This document shows, in pieces, positions 36,700 to 53,999 of a stretch of DNA of 64,000 nt. The notes beneath the pieces are model-generated. The model was given only the letters and a program-made list of their open reading frames with translations, was not told the origin of the DNA and searched no databases. The position numbers and the translations under genes are program-made. The stretch covers positions 18,149,856 to 18,213,855 of the forward strand of contig NC_135246.1 in assembly GCF_947623445.1 (NCBI RefSeq), read 5' to 3'. Each line of letters begins with the position of its first letter. The first letter of the stretch is position 1. Origin of the DNA: Clavelina lepadiformis. Lineage: Eukaryota; Chordata; Ascidiacea; Aplousobranchia; Clavelinidae.

Positions 36700-39140
36700 T
36701 TTGCGCTTAATTCCAGTAAAAAGCCTAATATGGCATTTAATTTTCTTGCTAAGATGACATCTTCTATAAATCTTTCGGAACAAACCAAAACTTGTTACAA
36801 ATTAAAACATTCTTTTGCGGCAAAATATTGGACGCTTAATTTAACATCATTGTTTGGGGTAAATCGCAAACGCCCATCTAAATTGCACGGGTAATTATCG
36901 GTCCTACTGCCGGCTACACATTGGAGAAGAAAGAAATCTTTGAAAATCTGGTGCAAGCAAATATTACAATATAGGTTTTATTAACACAAGCAACTACAAT
37001 AGTCAAATTGATAATATAGGGTAATTAAAGGCGCCATGAAGTCGCATTATGGAGCGGCCAAGAACATTTTGGGGAGTGGTTATGAAATAGCATTGTTAAT
37101 ATTCCAACTTACTGCGAAATATGTTATAATTATTAAGACTTTATCCTGGGAAACAAATTCTTCTTTCAATATGTACTTCCACAAAAAAATAGTTTTTCAA
37201 GATTTTGCCGAAACCGAAATTTAATTTCTCTCAACTAAAAAATAAGTTTTAAATTGGTATGTATCAGTAAGTTCTTATTGTAGTTAATTAATTAATGATT
37301 AGTAATAGTTAATAATAGTTAATTTTCGAAATAAAATACGACATAATTTTATTTCATTGGCAATTTGTCCTCAAACCAGACCGTTTATTTATAACAACCA
37401 TAAATATTTCGAACATCGAGTGCTATAATCCGATTGTGACATAACAATGGACCGCGTTATACGTAAAGCGATATTGATGATTTTGCTTCGTGCAGAGCAA
37501 ATTCTTAACCAAGTTTATTAACTAAACTGTGAATGACAAGGTGCATCGGATTGATCGTGGCCAAACGAAACACTGTACAGAAATCTGAGTGATTTAGTCT
37601 GTTTAAAGTTATCTTTCAAGGTTGTTATTAGCCCAAAAGCAGACATTTGTTAATAATCTATCGCTGACAGTTTGCGGTTTGGTCTTGCGTTTGTCCAAGG
37701 CTATTTTAGGCGAGTTGGATACGAAGGAAAGTCATAAAGCGTCTGTTATCTGTAATTAAACATCATGAAAACAATTGTTGTTTTTATGTTAAAGTTAAAG
37801 ACAAAGATTTCAAAACCATTTGAAGTTTTAATTGCGTTCAAATGTGGTAAAGGTAATTTTAACATATAATATATATTATAAAGGTAATTTTTTAACTTTT
37901 GGAATATTTTGAAACGTTTGCAATATTTCCAAAGCGCCATTGTAAGAAAATATTTGTTGAATTCTTTTTGTAGTGACATAAGTATGAAAAATGACTGATG
38001 CTGATGTACTGAAGGGTATATGGCCATGGGGCAAAGCACTAAGATAAAGGTGAAAGGAACTAAACGGAAAAATATTTCGTGCTCAGAAATTAGACTGCAC
38101 AGTGACGCAATTGGATTTGGAAATTCAACTGTGAATCTTATAAACGGCGACATATTTTCATTGTTGAAAGAGCATTAACCCCGCTGAGTAAATTCAATCG
38201 GAGTCGGGTAAATACAAAAACAAGCGTTACATTAACTGCAACAGAAAATCCCGGTGTTCTATCGCTGCGCGACTGGTCCTACGTTTACGGTAGACATACC
38301 GACGTCTAGCGTAGTTGCGCGAGGCCAGTTGTTTTTTGTACGTTCGTTACGGTGGGGTAGGTGCGATTGTTACGTCAGTGACGTTCGTCTTTCGTCTAAC
38401 AGACAGGAAACGATTTCTACATATTAATAAATAACAAATGATGATATTTTGCACGCGAATTGCTTTTACTGTTTCAAGCAAAAACATCACAAAATATCAC
38501 AAAAATATTTTTGGTTTTTACATAGAATCGTGGGTGTAAAGGGAAATCCCCGTTTTCAAACTTAACAGCATCAACAAACGGAGTAGGTTGGTTTATTAAG
38601 TTTCATTTGTTTTAGCGAAAAAGCGGATTTTAAACGGCTGGAGTTTTTCTCAAAGTTAAAGTACGGTCCTGCTGTTTGTATAAAATGCGTTGGTTGATGT
38701 CTGAATGGTAAAAGCGTCAAATTCCCGTCAAATCTACTTCAAGCGATATTAATCATTTATAAACTGAACCCGCAAACGGGTTACTTCGTAGAAAGCAATT
38801 CCAGCGAGCGTGTTTGTCAGTTTTCAGTGAGTCAATGTACTCTTGTTTTATACAATGGCAGGTTAAGTTCAAGGCATATAGTCACAAACAGTATAGTAAC
38901 TCTGAATGTAATGTAGGTTAGGTTGAAATTTGTTTTATCGAAAGTCCTTCTGAGGTTCTTCAAGCATTCTGCATAATGAAAGACAACAACTTTAGCACAG
39001 AAACTACAGCAAATTTAAGCAAGTGCATATCTTAATATTTACGGTTAAGCGCAGTGTGTAATTAACGACTTGTTGTTAATAAACATCTCAGGCTGCTTTA
39101 AAGTTGTTAGTCTTATTTAAGCCTTCATTAGCACATTAAT
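36700..39140. other. Intergenic region upstream of ALP4
   Basis: Contains the second copy of the dispersed repeat (about 36860-37255). A CpG-richer patch at 38260-38400 carries ACGTCAGTGACG and may be regulatory. No gene seen; the 135-residue frame at 37.75-38.15 kb (minus) has no domain or splice partner. Confidence 0.45.
36860..37255 (-). repeat. Dispersed repeat, copy 2 (inverted relative to copy 1)
   Basis: Reverse-complement partner of about 9555-9960. Clear blocks: CTGCCGGCTACACATTGGA, GAAAGAAATCTTTGAAAATC, GGCGCCATGAAGTCG, GGAGCGGCCAAGAACATTTT and CCAACTTACTGCGAAAT. Non-coding; edges approximate. Confidence 0.65.
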
Positions 39141-39144
39141 AACA

Positions 39145-42100
39145 ATGCAATTGCTTTGTATTTTGCTAATTGTGAATTGCCTTTATCAAACTGCATTTTC
39201 AGGTAAGTAACAATATCAGTAGAAATAACAATTTATAACACAAACATAATTGTAATAATTTTTAATCATCTTGCATGGTTGTGGTTTTTAACGTTCCTTT
39301 GGTCAACTTTATGTTGTTATCCTAAATGTATGACCTGAATTAAATACATTTCGGCTTGACACTGTGTCTTAAATTCTTCTTTTTCAATTTGTAGATGCGG
39401 ATCCGGGAGAAATGACGACCGACTACTGGGAGAGGCAGAGTCGACTCGAACTTGAAAGCAGCAAAAATATCTTCAATAATCTGAAAACCGGAAAAGCGAA
39501 AAACGTCATAATGCTTATCGGAGATGGAATGAGCTTGGGCACAAGTACGGCGGGAAGAATTCTGATTGGTCAGAAACTCGGTCACAGCGGTGAAGAATAC
39601 GTGACGTCATTGGATTCCATGCCCCATTCAGGAATTTTGAAAACATATAGCGGTAAGTGACGCCATGACTATAAAGTTGAAGTTATCAGCTTTGCAATGT
39701 TTAATGTTTTTAAAAAGCAAACTTAGATTAATCCAATTTTATTTTTTATTTATTAGGCTAGTTGTACTTAAGATAGGATTAAGTTAAGGTCATTTCAATT
39801 TGTTTTTGTGATTATAGGCTTGCTTGCGTAGAACTTATGAATCAGTGAACTCTCGATTTTCTAATTAACTACAAAACTTAACTTACGCTTTGTGGTGAAC
39901 ACGCAGTGGACCGACAGACACCGGACAGCGCGTCAACCGCGACGGCCTTTATGACTGGGGTCAAAACCGGAAACATGAGACTTGGAGTCAACGCGGCCGC
40001 GACCTCTTGCAGTGACGTAGAAGCGAATAAAGTGACGACAAATTTGGAATACGCTGTAGCAGCAGGTTGGTTGTTTGTGCTTACAAGTGAATCCATGGTA
40101 AAATTAGTTATAAGTTATAATAACTATGGTTAAGTTAATTTAACTTATTTACATTGGTTTTATTCTTCTGGTTAGATGTGGGCTACTTATTCCACTTAAT
40201 TCAACACTGTTATTCACTGCAAGGTCTCTGCTTTTCCTTGTAACCCTTTTTATCACAAGTAAATATCATCACTAACTTTCACTAAAGGTAAATCTTCGGG
40301 GATAGTAACCACGACTCGAGTGCAAATGTGAAAATGTGAAAATGTGAAAATGTGAAAATGTGAAAATGTGAAAATGTGAAAATGTGAAAATGTGAAAATG
40401 TGAAAATGTGAAAATGTGAAAATGTGAAAATGTGAAAATGAGTTTTCCGAACAAATTAAACCTGACATCAAGCCGGTTATTTCACTTCTGAACTTCTGCG
40501 TTTTTATCATGGTACTTTCTAGATATCTTTATTCTGACAATAAAAAGTCGAGAAAAGATCGAAATTGTGACGATATCGCCGTACAGCTTTTCAAAAAGCG
40601 ACGAGATATTCAGGTGAGGAGGAATCGAATTGCTTGTCGTGTTACCATGAAATTTGGAACGATCGTGTTCCATTTTTTTAATTTTTCCATTTTACCGGAT
40701 TCTTCTGATTTAGCATAAAAACTTTCAACAAATCTTACATCGATTTTTATGTGTTGGAACGTGGCAGACAATTTGAGAATATAGATGGTATGGGAATTTT
40801 AAGATGTCTATTCCATGGTTTAAAGGTCATCCTCGGAGGCGGAAGGGCTCACATGACCCCGGTCAGCAAGAGGGACGAGGAATTCAGGCGGAGCTACGGA
40901 GAGAGGAGGGATGGAAGAAATCTGATCCGGGAATGGAGAAGAAGCTTGAAAGAGTACAATGCCAGGTGAGACTGAAACATTTTCCCTTAAGTTTTGAACT
41001 GGTTCACTTGTGGCAGGTGATTAAGAACAACTTACAGGATTTGGACTATAGAAAATTTAAAACTCGGGTTGCATGCTATCGATTTCAGTTAGAAATTAAG
41101 TAATAACGGATACAGTAGTAGTTAAGCTATCTCAAAGATTATAATAGAATGTAGGTTGTGTTGAAATGGTTTTCAAGTACCATGAGCTAGCTAACAGCAA
41201 TACAACTGTTACCTTGTTTTCTGCTTGGTTTGACGGTGCCTTTGTATTTTCTGCCTTCGGCCAGAAGCACTGATAATTGTGATCGCGCCTTGCCCGTTGT
41301 CGAACGAGTGACATTCTACCGGTGCCTGTACTGCTGTGTAGACGTGCCTAGCTTTTACCGTTTTGAAATAAAATCCTATAGTTAACTGCAGGTCCCTTCG
41401 AACCAGCACTAGAAAAAGGCCGGTAACACAACTGCTTAAATAAAACTATACATATTTACCTGCAGCTTTGAAGACTATCTACAATCAAACAAACTATGAT
41501 CAAAGTGTAGATGCTTTATTCTCTACATAGAGAACGGTTAATATTTGAAATTGCTTACTGGAAAAATGGCGCTAAATTTAAAAAAGAAAATGCCCTTTCA
41601 GTTATGTATGTATACACATGTGTTCTTTAAGTTGTTCTTACTTGAAGTCTTATGCTTCAGATTGTTTCAAAATATCTTTTCCAATGCAGTTACGTTTGGA
41701 ACAAAGCCCAGTTTGATGCGGTCGATCCACAAACCACAGACCACCTGATGGGGCTCTTCAGTCCATACGAGATGCAATATTCACTGAACAGGGACAAGGA
41801 TAAGGGCGGGGAACCATCCTTGGCCGAGATGACTGAAAAGGTTCGTTATAGAGTTAACTCTCTTTTACCGGCCATTTGTCGGCTAAGTTTTTTTCAAACG
41901 TTTTCTCCACAAAAGCGTCTAAAAGATAAGAGTATAAAATATTTGTACAGTACTTGAAAATCATTCATTTTAATTGAACAACGTTAATTATATTATTTAT
42001 CAGATATTTTCTGTAGATCTTAAAACAAACGCGTTTAAATTTTAGGCGATAAAAATCCTGAGTAAAAACGACAAAGGTTTCTTCCTCCTGATTGAGAGCG

Positions 42101-43744
42101 GGATGTTGGACAAAGCTCATCACCAGGGAAGAGCAAAGTTCGCTCTAGAAGAGTTTCACGAATTGGATAAAGCATTGGCGGTAAATTTTATATCACTGGC
42201 GGCAGTTAGCAAATCATTTTACTCTGCGTTGCGTATAAGGGTTATTTTCCAACCAACCTGAGTTTGCTCAAACTGAGTTTATTTTTCCTTAATTCTTGAA
42301 GAAAATATGTTTTTTAATCTAAATTATTACGCGTATTCTTTGCAGTATTCGTTATTTCCAGTAGGTCACTGTACAAATGACTTTGACAACGCTTTATTTT
42401 TCTTCAATCAAAGGTCGCCCGAAATTTGACAGACTCTGACGAAACAATCATCATTGTGTCAGCTGACCACGGTCACATGTTCATGTTTGGCGCGAACGGC
42501 TTCAGAGGGAGCAATATTTTTGGTAAGATTTTTATTTATAATCTTCACTGTGTAAAGGCACCATCAATTTTTTAACACACTTTGTACAAAAATCCGGTAT
42601 ATTTTTGTCAGTTAAAGGGTATCGACAATGCAGTATTATACCCAGCGTTTTACTAACCGGATTATTGTAATAAAATATATTTCGTTTCTTGAAAAGAACC
42701 CAAACTTTTTCACTTTTAAACGAAACAAACACATATCCCTTTCGGCCCTATCTCGAACGCACAGTTACACAATAATCTGACCCATTTTCCGTTCACAGGT
42801 CTTGCTCCAGGACAAGAACGACCGAACGAGGCCTTGGACGGCAAATTTTACACGACAATAGTTTACGGAAACGGACCAGGGCACGCTGCTAGTGGCAATA
42901 ACATCAGAGCCAGCAGACAGACGGTAGAAACATGGGTTGCAGGTGAAGGGAATTAATTTATTTGATAACTTGTGTTTTTGCACGAGATTTACTTAATCGG
43001 ATTAACGTGAATCACAGCTGAGGAAACAAGAGAATTTTAATACAATTCATTTAAAAACTTCTTGACTCTAAATGTAAAATCGCGAACTGTTGTTATCACT
43101 GAATGTTTATGCGCCAACTTGAAATCGGTTTAACAGTAGGTCAAATAACAAATAACTTGCGTACGAATTGTAGCCTATATGTGAAGCCGGATCGTTGACC
43201 TTCTTTGCTGCTAAATAACATACAGAAAAAAACATGTTGACGTATTCTTTTATTACCCAGATTCAAAGTGGTACAGACCCCAGAGCGCTGTCCCTCTGAA
43301 AGCTGAAACCCACAGCGCTGAAGACGTCATCGTTTATGGGTCCGGCCCCATGTCTCATCTTTTAACTGGGGTCCACGAGCAGACCCATATCGCACGGGTT
43401 GTACAGTACGCCGCTTGCCTGGGTAAATTAGACTACATTGCAATTAGGCGATGACGGTGTTTTACAGAATGTTACGCCTGTGTATGTTAAAGTGTTACAT
43501 ATGTGTTGAATTAGCAGCTCTTTTCTTCAAGAGTTTTGAACATAGAACTGCTTGATTGTTGCATATTAGCTTGAGGTGAAGACAAACGCTTCTCACATTT
43601 CTGTACTTAATTTTTCAAAAATTCTAATTTTGTACAGGTCCCGATTACGTAGACGAACCTCACTGCAGAGAGAATAAACCTTCCGATTTTGTGACAGAAC
43701 AAAAGTCATTCAAATCACTAAAAGAGGAAAGGGCCTTCCCTTAA
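39145..43744 (+). CDS. Alkaline phosphatase gene 4 (ALP4); exon 4 disrupted by a tandem repeat
   Basis: Exons: 39145-39202 (signal peptide), 39395-39652, 39907-40065, exon 4 remnant from 40288, 40523-40613, 40826-40965, 41690-41840, 42046-42180, 42414-42522, 42799-42942, 43261-43422, 43638-43744. Apart from exon 4, lengths and phases match ALP2/ALP3 (exon 6 is 3 nt longer). GDGMS, PDSAST with the nucleophilic Ser, [20 protein letters not shown] and HSAEDV are all present. Exon 4 starts normally ([13 protein letters not shown]) but runs into AAAATGTG repeats and meets a TGA at once; its HATP-x3-YAH Mg-site part is absent. Skipping exon 4 does not restore frame. The gene is therefore likely inactive as sequenced, unless this is an assembly or allele-specific lesion. 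No GPI tail. Confidence 0.85.
40324..40440 (+). repeat. (AAAATGTG)n microsatellite inside ALP4 exon 4
   Basis: About 14.6 nearly perfect copies of an 8-bp unit, starting 36 bp into exon 4. The unit length is not a multiple of three, so forward frames hit TGA repeatedly. The minus-strand frame stays open (FSHFHIFT repeats), but that is an artefact. Confidence 0.95.
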
Positions 43745-44045
43745 TTAAATATTAATCTTATTAAAACACAATTACGACGTGCGTTAGTGTTAGGCCATTT
43801 TTGCAGGCATTAAGAAATTATCATACTGGAAGCACTTGCGGTAGATTTCAACTTTTTGTTCCCTGTTATTTTGATCTAAGAATGACTTTTCATGTTAAAG
43901 TTATATACAGTGGGCGTTTTGTGTAGCGCATTCACATAGTTTGCAATGTTGTTTGCATTGGTTAATCGTATTAATTCTTTATCATTTCCATGTAAAAAAG
44001 TTTCATTTTATGATTTTAAGTCGAAGTGGTTTTCGTTTTATGCCA

Positions 44046-44051
44046 AATAAA
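44046..44051 (+). terminator. Poly(A) signal of ALP4
   Basis: AATAAA about 300 bp after the ALP4 stop; conserved in copy B at 58568-58573. Confidence 0.5.
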
Positions 44052-45336
44052 ATTCAACAAAATGTGTCTCTCATAACATTATCTTGGTTTCAAAGTCATA
44101 TATTAGACATCTTTTGAAAGTTGACATCTTATGGTAAGCTGCCGATAACAGAACATCAGTTACATTCTAATCGCAGTAGAAATACTCCTGTCAACAGATT
44201 GCACGTTGGATAAGGCTCGTCCAACCTTGATAAAAGAGCTAACTTCTTGTTGTCTTTTTTTTATTATAGATTGAAATTAATAAAAACACAATTACCCAAA
44301 AAAATCCATGCCTTAGGCAATTACTTCAAGGAACCCCAATAGTATTAGGTACCCACAATGGCTCGGAAAATTAAAAGTTAAAACTTCGGGCTAAAAAGGC
44401 AAATTCCATCAACTTTTAAGCACATTTTAGCCTAACTTATGCATGCGACCTGGAAGCTTGTAACACGTCATTTTCCAGGTTAATTCTCGAACTGAAAAGC
44501 AGCACTGGCCTCTGATTGGTCTAAACTAGTTTTTAAAGCATGATGTAGAACGTCCAGTGTTTTCATGGAAATCGCATTATTCTAGATCTGACTGGTTCCT
44601 TAAGGAGGCGTCAAACACTTAAAACTAAGATCTCTATGATTTTGTTGGACGTCTTTAAAAACCTGTTTAGACCCATCAGAATTCAGCATGGTTGTTGTTG
44701 TCTTCTAGCCTGGGAATTACCATAGCAGTTGGCGTGCTTCAATGTTCCAGGTCGCGTGCAGAATTAGGCTCAAAACTGGCATGAAAGTAGCTAAAATTGT
44801 GTGTTTTAAGCTAAAAATTCTAGTGTTTATTTTGCACCTCTGTTAAAAAAGTTTGAATCATGTTTTTTGATGGCATTTTATGGAATGGTAGTCCAAAGCA
44901 TACTAAATTGACATGCAAAATTTCAGAGAGCCCCATGGAGGATTTTTCGAGTAATCAGTCTTTTAGTAAACTCACTGTATAATAAAACAAACAAAGATTT
45001 TATGGCATTTTTTGATGTTCGTCGCCTTCTTAAGTGCTTTATTAATTTGTGCGGAGCAACATATAAACTTAAATTTAATACGTTATGAATATTTTTCCAG
45101 TGCCTGGGTTATTAATCAACAACAAAACCGGTTACAGCCGCCCAAAAACCAACAACAAATTTTAAATAACCTTTACATGTAGTAGGCTGGCTGGGAAACA
45201 ACAAACCTTACAATATCTATGCAAGTTATTTGGTATATTTCTTTGAACAGCCACCACTGCTAGCTAGTCGACCATATCTTAAAATACGTTTAATATTGTA
45301 TTAGCCTACATTGTATAAAACACACTGCCCGAATTC

Positions 45337-45342
45337 TTTATT
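45337..45342 (-). terminator. Poly(A) signal of DDX23 copy A
   Basis: AATAAA on the minus strand about 370 bp past the stop codon; same site in copy B at 59881-59886. Confidence 0.45.
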
Positions 45343-45713
45343 ATCTTCACGGGCTATGGTGGCAGTGACAAGCCAAAGACGCTTGTGCGTCGACATCTTG
45401 TTGTTTTCAGAGTGTTGTGTGCTGGGAGAAGATTTCCACATGCTTGACTAACACAATGAAGTCATCAGATATGAACGACTTGCAAAATCTGTTTGGTTGC
45501 CGTTAATTTCAATTTGCTGCGAAATGGCGCACTTTGACAGGTGCTTTGATGCATCATAGAAAAACTCCTTATAGTGACGTAGGCCTACTTCTAAGTTATA
45601 AACAAAAATCGATTTTTGGTATGATGGGAAGCAACTGAAACAAAAATCCTTCATAAGCCGACTCCCGAGATTTACAAAATGTTCTTAAACATCAAAGTGA
45701 TAAAAAGCTCCTC

Positions 45714-52520
<6,807 letters not shown>

Positions 52521-52909
52521 CTTGTACAAAAGGTATAGCCAAGCAGCAAATGATAGTCAGCTTTAGAATGTTAAAATTATTCTACTTAGAGTGTTCTGAA
52601 AAAAGAAGCAATTAAGAAGCACATATGTTCGTGTGACTTGTAACAAAAATGTTGCACAAGCAACAAATGAGTGAAATTTTCAGACAATAAAATTGAAGCT
52701 GTGGGTATTGTTGTTTTGATTTATACCAAGTTATTTGCCATTTAAGGCTAAGAAACAAATCCAACATAAGAAGTGGCACCACAGCTTGACTTAAACTCTT
52801 ATATAATGAATGAAGTGGAGAAAGCAATTTTTAGTAATTAAAGCAATTAACAAATTTTATCACTTACTTCTCATTATAATTATCTGAAAATAGGAAGTAT
52901 TTATTCCCT

Positions 52910-53065
52910 TCAATCCAGGGAAATATCTAAGGCTCTCCAGTTTCTATTCAGAGCAAATATTCGTGACATCTCATCTTGTGATAATTCAAAATCGAACGTT
53001 TTAAAATAGCTGACAATATGATCTTGAGTGACACTTTTAGGAATTACACTTACTCCCCGTTGTAC
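52910..53065 (-). pseudogene. Orphan aldo-keto reductase C-terminal exon fragment
   Basis: A 51-residue minus-strand frame reads VQRGVSVIPKSVT, then FKTFDFELSQDEM and ALNRNWRAL before a stop. This is the C-terminal part of the aldo-keto reductase barrel; the IPKS motif contributes to NADPH binding in the family. No other AKR exon is visible nearby. The homology begins exactly where a TG-rich minisatellite ends, with no acceptor AG at that point, and the last family residues are missing. It is probably a relic, though a terminal exon of a gene upstream cannot be excluded. It lies about 400 bp upstream of the DDX23 start, on the same strand. Confidence 0.7.
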
Positions 53066-53130
53066 GTTTGTGTAAATGTGTGTACTTGTGTAACTGTGTA
53101 CTTGTGTATTGTACGTTTGTGTAAATGCGT
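53066..53130. repeat. TG-rich minisatellite next to the AKR fragment
   Basis: Imperfect units such as GTTTGTGTAAATG and TGTGTACTTGTGTA, with GTACGTTTGTGTAAATG occurring twice. It abuts the first recognisable AKR codon. Confidence 0.8.
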
Positions 53131-53139
53131 TTGACACTC

Positions 53140-53535
53140 AAAAACATGGCTCGGGGGTCAAAAACTACAGCCATGAAATAGTTAAGACAACAACAGCGTT
53201 GGCGTAGGTCCCACTACTTTTTTAACGGGAAGCATGCATAGGACCGCCTGTACTTTCAAAAACCAAACATCACGTGTTAAAAATCGGCAGACCTACAACA
53301 TAGCTTGAGTGCCATTGTGAAAGATTTTGCATGCCAGCACACTGATCTCATCCATTTTCGAAACGGTTCCTCCGTCGCTGACTAGCCTACAACCTCAGTT
53401 GCATACGACTGCAAACGTTCTGGTCTTCTTGTTGTAGAAGCTACAGCCTACAGCACTCTGTCCTGCCAATCGGTGTGGTGGCACCTTTATGGCGGTTGGC
53501 GTCAATACCACACGATTCTAGGTGGCCGCGTTTCA
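53140..53535. other. Gap between the AKR fragment and the SINE
   Basis: No gene or repeat recognised. Short frames only. Confidence 0.4.
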
Positions 53536-53538
53536 AGG

Positions 53539-53760
53539 TAGCTTGGTAGCCGAGTAGTTCGAGGGCTGGACTCGCAATATATGCTGCTATTGTGTCGTGT
53601 TCGATAACCATCGGCTCTATACCGTTGTATTACCCATGGACAAGTCCCTAACCACATTTACTTTTCCTTGGGCCTTGTGGACAGTTCTAAATAATGGGCA
53701 AGATTATAAACAAAACCAAATAAACAATGTGTGACCTTCGAAACTTGCACAAAGGCTAGA
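53539..53760 (+). mobile_element. tRNA-derived SINE-like element
   Basis: The head resembles a tRNA: GGTAGCCGAGTAGTTCGAGG (A-box-like), GCTGGACTCGCAATAT (anticodon-arm-like) and GTGTTCGATAACC (B-box-like) at tRNA spacing, but the arms no longer pair well. It continues into a tail without a tRNA 3' end. End position is approximate. Confidence 0.6.
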
Positions 53761-53999
53761 AAGGTAACTGGGGCCTTGGCTATAAAGAATCATTGCCGGA
53801 TTTAAATCGTGCAAAAACCTTTCTCAGTCTGAGGATAAAAATTATCATGCCATACCATTAACCACCCTTGCTCTTGTTCAGGGGTTTTTGTGAACAGTTT
53901 CAAATTTGGGGAAAAAGACATAAGAACAAATCAAAAATGCATGTGTCTAACGTATTGTATTGTAAAGTTTATTTTTGTCATTGACTGTGGAAAGCGAAA

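Larger units (their letters stand above)
43750..45713. other. Spacer between the convergent ALP4 and DDX23 3' ends
   Basis: 3' untranslated and intergenic sequence. AATAAA at 44046-44051 (plus) fits ALP4; AATAAA at 45342..45337 (minus) fits DDX23. The same spacer recurs at 58244-60251. No further gene seen. Confidence 0.6.

Noticed and set aside
37746..38153. 135-residue minus-strand frame
   Set aside because: No domain, no splice partners and AT-rich composition; it looks like a chance frame.
40324..40440. CRISPR-like regular array
   Set aside because: It is a simple 8-bp tandem repeat without spacers, in an animal gene.
40253..40510. Minus-strand protein of FSHFHIFT repeats
   Set aside because: It is only the translation of the (AAAATGTG)n repeat in ALP4 exon 4.
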